This document shows positions 40,651 through 45,231 of a stretch of DNA of 45,231 nucleotides, one piece after another; the stretch's first letter is position 1; each line of letters starts with the position of its first letter. Made by a program: the position numbers and the translations under genes. This DNA comes from Podaxis mareebaensis (lineage: Eukaryota; Basidiomycota; Agaricomycetes; Agaricales; Agaricaceae): contig JAEUWP010000160.1 in the NCBI GenBank assembly GCA_018524725.1, forward strand, positions 1 to 45,231, given 5' to 3'. The notes below the pieces were generated by a model that was given only the letters and a program-made list of their open reading frames with translations, was not told the origin of the DNA and did no database searches.

Positions 40651-42746
40651 ATGCCGACTGACGCTATTACCACGAGACGAGGAACACACCCTCTTCCTCC
40701 TCCGATACCAGTTCGCCCTGCTGGCGGGCCAGCGCAGAGTTCGAGCTTTTCGTCTCCACCAGGTGTGCAAGAAAGCATATCGTTATATACGCCGTCACGC
40801 AACCGTTCCTGGGAGAGCGATCTTACAATTTCCCCTGTTAGCCCGACCTAGACCATGCTCCCTGTTTATTCTAGCACTCTCGACCTCGGTTTAGCTGTGG
40901 AGCATCTAGCTATTGCACCCACTAGCGAGTTGAGTCACGAGTCGTCTAATTCACCTGTGATGCCCAGTTACGATCCCCCGCTGCATTCGTATATTTCCTC
41001 CCTCGGGAACACGTCGGCGGCACCAATAGGTGTGACGCCATCACAAAAGGATCCCACTCCGGGCTCCGGTGGGAGCAGCGCTATTCCACCACCACGGCGG
41101 CAGCAGCACTTAAACCTCGTTCAGCACCGTTTATATCTGAAGAAGAATGGCGCTGCGAAGCCGTGGGCAACGCTCAGGTTAATCAGTCGAGCACCATTAC
41201 CAAGTTCAAAAAGAAAGGTGCCGACATTTACAGGTGGAGATCTTGTGGAAGGGGCTTTGGAATTAGACCTGGACAATCCGATGAGTGTGCGGAATATAAC
41301 AATAAAAGTAAGTTTGGCTGGTAAGGTGGCCATACTCCTTTCTGGATCTCACCATGGCTGGTCTTCTCTAGGTAAAAGGGAGGCTGATAACAAGTTGCTC
41401 GAAGCAGTCTGCCATCGAAGCCCGAGACTATATCATCCTATGTCATATGCATGAGGTATACTCGGAGAAGGCACATGGAGATCCTGGGCATTGGGGACAA
41501 TGCAATATCTCGAAGAACAGAAAACCGGATGGAAAGATGCAAGGGACATATCATTTTCCGTTCTCCTTCGCATTTCCAACGGAGGTTACGGTGGGCGATG
41601 GACGGAACCGGCTTCCTGCAGCGACATACGAGCTCCCGCCATCCTTCTCGGACAGAGGCTCCGATGTGACTGTGAGATACGATATAGGGCTGACTATCAG
41701 CCATGGGAGAATGAAGATGAATAGTAGGAATGTTTTTATTTATTTATTTCCCCAATGGTTAATTTTTGACCAGTGAAGTTTCACAGGGTCGGGACGAGTA
41801 TTGTTTACATACCGAAACTCGTGGCGCCACCTGCTTCAGAGAAACGACAAATAGCGTATTGGGAAGGAGCTCATCTGCCAGGACCAGGGCGTGATCCTAC
41901 CGGCTGGCATTCAACTCCTACAGCGACTATTTCGGGTCGATTTCAGGGCCGTAAAGCCCAAGTTTCCTCTACCGTCCGTCTCTTCTATTTCTCATCGGAG
42001 TGTTCTCGTTCCTTGACATTCCTTGTGTAGCTTTGGTTAGCAAAACCCGTAAGTGAATTTCTTACGACTGGCAAGAACGCAAATTCCCTTCCCAAGGTTG
42101 ACATCGTCTCAAGCTTTGTTACACTCGTGGAACAGTGCTTCCATGCTACCTTAAGCTCTCAGGAGTTGACACACATTTACTCGAGCATCTTGCCTCTCCG
42201 GAAGCGATTGACCTCCACCTCGTCCGATATGTCAGCTTTTGCAAACGTGGAGATCGTTCTCCAAATGCCCCCCGTCAGAACATTGCAAACAACGAGGAGG
42301 TAGAGTTCATCGGGACGGCAACATGGTGGAGACCACCCAGATTTAATGAGCCCGAGGAATCTAGTACCCGTTGGTTGGAAGGAGAGATACATCTTTCTAG
42401 AGACCTACACCCCTCTTGCAACTATCCGCGACCAATCATTGAGGTGCGCAGAAGTGTCTGCGATGCTTTTTTCGGATACTGACGATGTTGATAGTATTAC
42501 GTCGAGATGATGCCTTTCTTGTCCAACAGTTTTACAATTGACGGTCAAGGAGATTATCGACACCCTGTCGCCAGGCAGTCTGTGAAAATCGCTACGCTCC
42601 ACCGGTACGGCCCGATATCCACGGCTTTCACGAGGAGGAATGAAAATGAAGGAGATGCCTGAGGACGAGTTTGCGGAACTAAGGAAGAGATCATGGAAGT
42701 GCTGATGAAGAATATTTCGCGGCCACCTGAAGTCAAGCTGTGGTGA
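40651..42746 (+). pseudogene. Arrestin-like gene, array copy 3, recently inactivated
   Basis: Same exon plan as the intact copy: 40651-41307, 41372-41733, 41787-41973, 42031-42048, 42114-42443 and 42495-42746, with exons 3, 4 and 5 of identical length. Three lesions are visible. (1) A TAG at 40849-40851 stands where the intact copy has CAG, just before TMLPVYSS. (2) The intron 2 donor after 41733 reads TT instead of GT, and the only nearby GT gives the wrong phase. (3) A TGA at 42660-42662 stands where the intact copy has CGA; homologous codons continue after it to the original stop at 42744. Otherwise similarity is high, so loss is recent. A shortened protein starting at Met 40855 cannot be excluded, but lesions 2 and 3 would still truncate it. 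Confidence 0.82.
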
Positions 42747-43245
42747 ATGCGATGATGATAGGCCGACTGAGTGGCCGCTTTCCCCGGCCGCATTGTTTCT
42801 TGTTTATGTTAAGCTCTCGAGCACAGCACGTTGTAGTCTAGTAGCTACGATGATCAGCGGTTTTATGAGAAGGAAAGCTATCGACCCAGTATCCTTTGGT
42901 GGCATTTGAGTTCACACTTGCGCGTTTGCAAGTTCGCGTATTTATTTGTTGGTTTGGTTCACGTGAGGAGCTCGAGCGACGATCTTGCTCTCAACAATGT
43001 AGGTACTGCTTGGTACTGCCGAACGGTGGCATCCAATAAATTCGGTTAGGCGAATCGGGTCGAAATGCTATATTCAAAGATTTTCCTATCTGTGGTTGGT
43101 TACGCATTACCAAAGCTCCGCACCGAATGCAGATGATTAGTGTTAGCCAAGAGGGGTGGTTATAAACCGTTTGATCGCTCAATGGCTGATTGTGTCAGTG
43201 CCTTTTTGTTCTTGCCACCCATTTTCGGTCTCCGTGCGGATACCG
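42747..43245. other. Spacer between array copies 3 and 4
   Basis: Contains the 3' flank homologous to that of copy 2 (about 42,793-42,975). No gene supported. Confidence 0.45.
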
Positions 43246-45077
43246 ATGCCAACAGAGTTGAATACGCTGCAGACACATTCGTCGTCACCTGGTAGCGTAT
43301 CGAACTCGGACTTCGTCTCAATACGATTGATTGAGGGAGTGTTGTCTCAACCTCATCTATCAACACTATACAAACAATTCAACCTCACTTGCAACGAAAC
43401 CGGCACCTTCTCCGGGTCATACGCTTCTGCCCCCTCTATGACGCTTGACTACAATCCCCCGCGATACTTCTACGTTCTCCTACCCTCTGTACCCGAAAGT
43501 CCTGCTGTACCAACCATGGTCACCGGTGACTGCCCTTGAGCATCAGAGTGTCTTAAATGATGGGCACGCCAGGAACGTCAACGGCGCTCAAACTGCACTC
43601 AGCACCAACTCTTCTTAGAGAAGAAAGGCGCTGCAACTAGCCTTGTGCGACCCTTACTTAGGCTGATGAGTCGGCCGCCCTTGCCAAATTCGAGAGGGAA
43701 GGCACCGAGATTCATCTGTGGAGATCTCATACAAGGTGATCTGGAATTGGAACCGAATACTCCAGTGGGAGCGTGAGCCACAGACACTGTGTGCCCTGTT
43801 GCGGTGTTCATGAAGTCTGTCATAACCAGGTAAAAGGAAAACTTGCTGCACCACCCGTACGAGCTTTACTCGAGAAAAGCTATGGGCGATCCTGCGCAGT
43901 TTCGGGCAATGCAAGGTTTAGGAGATTCGATGGGAGGATGCAATGGATACATCATTTCCCGTTCTCGTTCGTACTTCCAACAGAGGCGGTATGGGCGGGG
44001 TGTTGTGCCGTCATCGACTTATGGGCTGCCTTCAACTTTTCTGAAGAAAGACTTAGGAGTGAAGGTGAGAAACGAGATAGAACTAACGATTGGACATGGG
44101 AGGCTCAAGGTGAATAATAGATAAATTATGCGTTTCAGCCTTCCCATGGCATCTTCGACGCGGACACAGGGTGAGCACGAACGTGGTCCATATGCCGAGA
44201 CTTGTAGCGTTCTCTACATCACAGAAACGGCAGACAGCTTATAGAGAAGGGACATTGCTTCCAGGACCCAAGAAAGACCTAATATAGGTTGCGAAGATAG
44301 TACGTCGATTACATTTCTCGGCAGCTCTCAGGGCCGTCAGGTTCAAATTTCCTGCACCGTGCGTTCTTCTCCCGGGAGCCTCGTGGGACAGATTGGCTAA
44401 AGTTCGTTTTCTAGCTCTGGCAAGCAGAACCGGTATGCTGGTCTTTACAACATGCCGAAGGTAGAGCGTTAATGTGGCACGAAAAGCTGTGGTATAACCG
44501 CGGAACAATACCTTTCGATTTCAGGCCTTGACTTCCAGATCCTCGATCACCTGGTATAATCCTGGATGGTTGACGTTCGCCTCGTTCGATATATGCCAGT
44601 TATCGCAACAAACTCAATCCATCAGATGATGGTGAGGGAGCAGGAGGTCGAGTTTAGAGGAATTGCGGTATGGTGGAAACCAATGATGCCCGATGTATCT
44701 GAGGATCCATCACTTCGCTGGCTCGGAGGAGAGATGCATCTCCCGAAAGGTTTGCTCCCTTCATGTGATCATCCACTCTTCATGATTCAGGTATGGAAAT
44801 CTTCCTCACGATTTGCCCCGAAATCCTGATTCGCGGTTAGTATTCTGTGGAGATGATGCCTTCCTTGTCAAATACTTTTACTGTCAGCAATCGGGAGGGC
44901 TGTCAACATCTGATCCTTAGGCAGTCAGTAGATATCGTGACTTTCCGCCAACATGGTTCGATTCCTATGGTTTTCACAACAAAGGATGGAAGTGAAGAGA
45001 AGCATCGAAAAGGTCAGCAACCTGGTAGCGGTGCGCAAGGATCCTGGGTGTTCGATCTAATGAGCATTTGGGGATAA
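43246..45077 (+). pseudogene. Arrestin-like gene, array copy 4, degraded
   Basis: The frame from the ATG at 43246 reads DYNPPRYFYVLLPSVPE and stops at 43539. A second frame gives LLRLMSRPPLPNSRGKAPRF and CGDLIQGDLELEPNTPVG (about 43,610-43,775). HHFPFSFVLPTEAVW and, in another frame, ELTIGHGRLKVNNR cover exon 2 (about 43,830-44,120) with a stop in place of the donor region. VSTNVVHMPRLV marks exon 3 and LWQAEP the micro-exon (about 44,414). WYNRGTIPF then VWWKPMMPDVSEDPSLRWLG and SVEMMPSLSNTFTV cover the last two exons to a stop at 45077. The splice pattern of the family is still traceable, but several frameshifts and stops are present. Confidence 0.8.
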
Positions 45078-45231
45078 CCGTTCTGGTGGCTAATTGATAG
45101 GTCATTTAATTCAACTCACCGATATCCTCACGTTTGCGCATGCTCCTATGTATGCTCTCGTCCATGGCACCGGATAGCGAATCGTGTATTATGAGGGTAT
45201 ACTAGGAAACAACACTGGGAGTTGGGTGTGG
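45078..45231. other. Right edge of window
   Basis: No feature seen; it is the 3' flank of array copy 4. Confidence 0.4.

Noticed and set aside
1..45231. CRISPR arrays, bacterial operons, riboswitches, rRNA
   Set aside because: No regularly spaced repeats, Shine-Dalgarno-led gene strings or rRNA cores are seen; the intron-rich genes are eukaryotic.

Overview
The window looks like nuclear DNA of a mushroom-forming basidiomycete (Agaricomycetes). Coding regions are split by many 46-100 bp GT-AG introns and by micro-exons of 18-27 nt. Gene content includes an N-terminal DUF4470-like domain joined to a C-terminal MYND finger, a NACHT NTPase, large S/T/P-rich orphan proteins and an arrestin-like gene family. 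Exon models below were built by eye from splice signals, reading phase and comparison between paralogs. No expression data or database search was available.

Left block, about 1-14,000: transposable elements. A Ty3/gypsy element on the minus strand (gag, protease and the start of reverse transcriptase) runs off the left edge. Its coding frames are intact and joined by a textbook -1 frameshift site. Next come weak relic ORFs, then a 1.67 kb insertion that carries only a LINE-type ORF1 with a poly(A) tail and 13-bp target-site duplications. A decayed, 3'-truncated Ty1/copia element follows, with a half-tRNA-iMet primer binding site. Last is a tRNA-derived SINE-like relic. From about 3,350 to 9,845 there is almost no CpG, and the Arg-to-stop and Asp-to-Asn lesions in the relics fit CpG deamination. 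CpG becomes common abruptly near 14,000.

Central block, 14,336-34,668: ordinary genes. They are a DUF4470/MYND protein; a NACHT protein without a recognisable C-terminal repeat domain; a coiled-coil protein of unknown function that shares a 148-bp divergent promoter with an SLC1-like lysophosphatidic acid acyltransferase; two tandem glycerophosphodiester phosphodiesterase (GDPD, yeast Pgc1-like) genes with the same internal exon lengths; a large intronless S/T/P-rich protein; and a tail-anchored protein of unknown function. The acyltransferase and the two GDPD genes all act in glycerophospholipid metabolism and are close neighbours; whether they work together is inference.

Right block, about 35,640-45,077: a four-member tandem array of arrestin-like genes. 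Only the second copy (37,408-39,481) is intact. The other three are pseudogenes at different stages of decay, which gives a snapshot of birth and death in a gene family.
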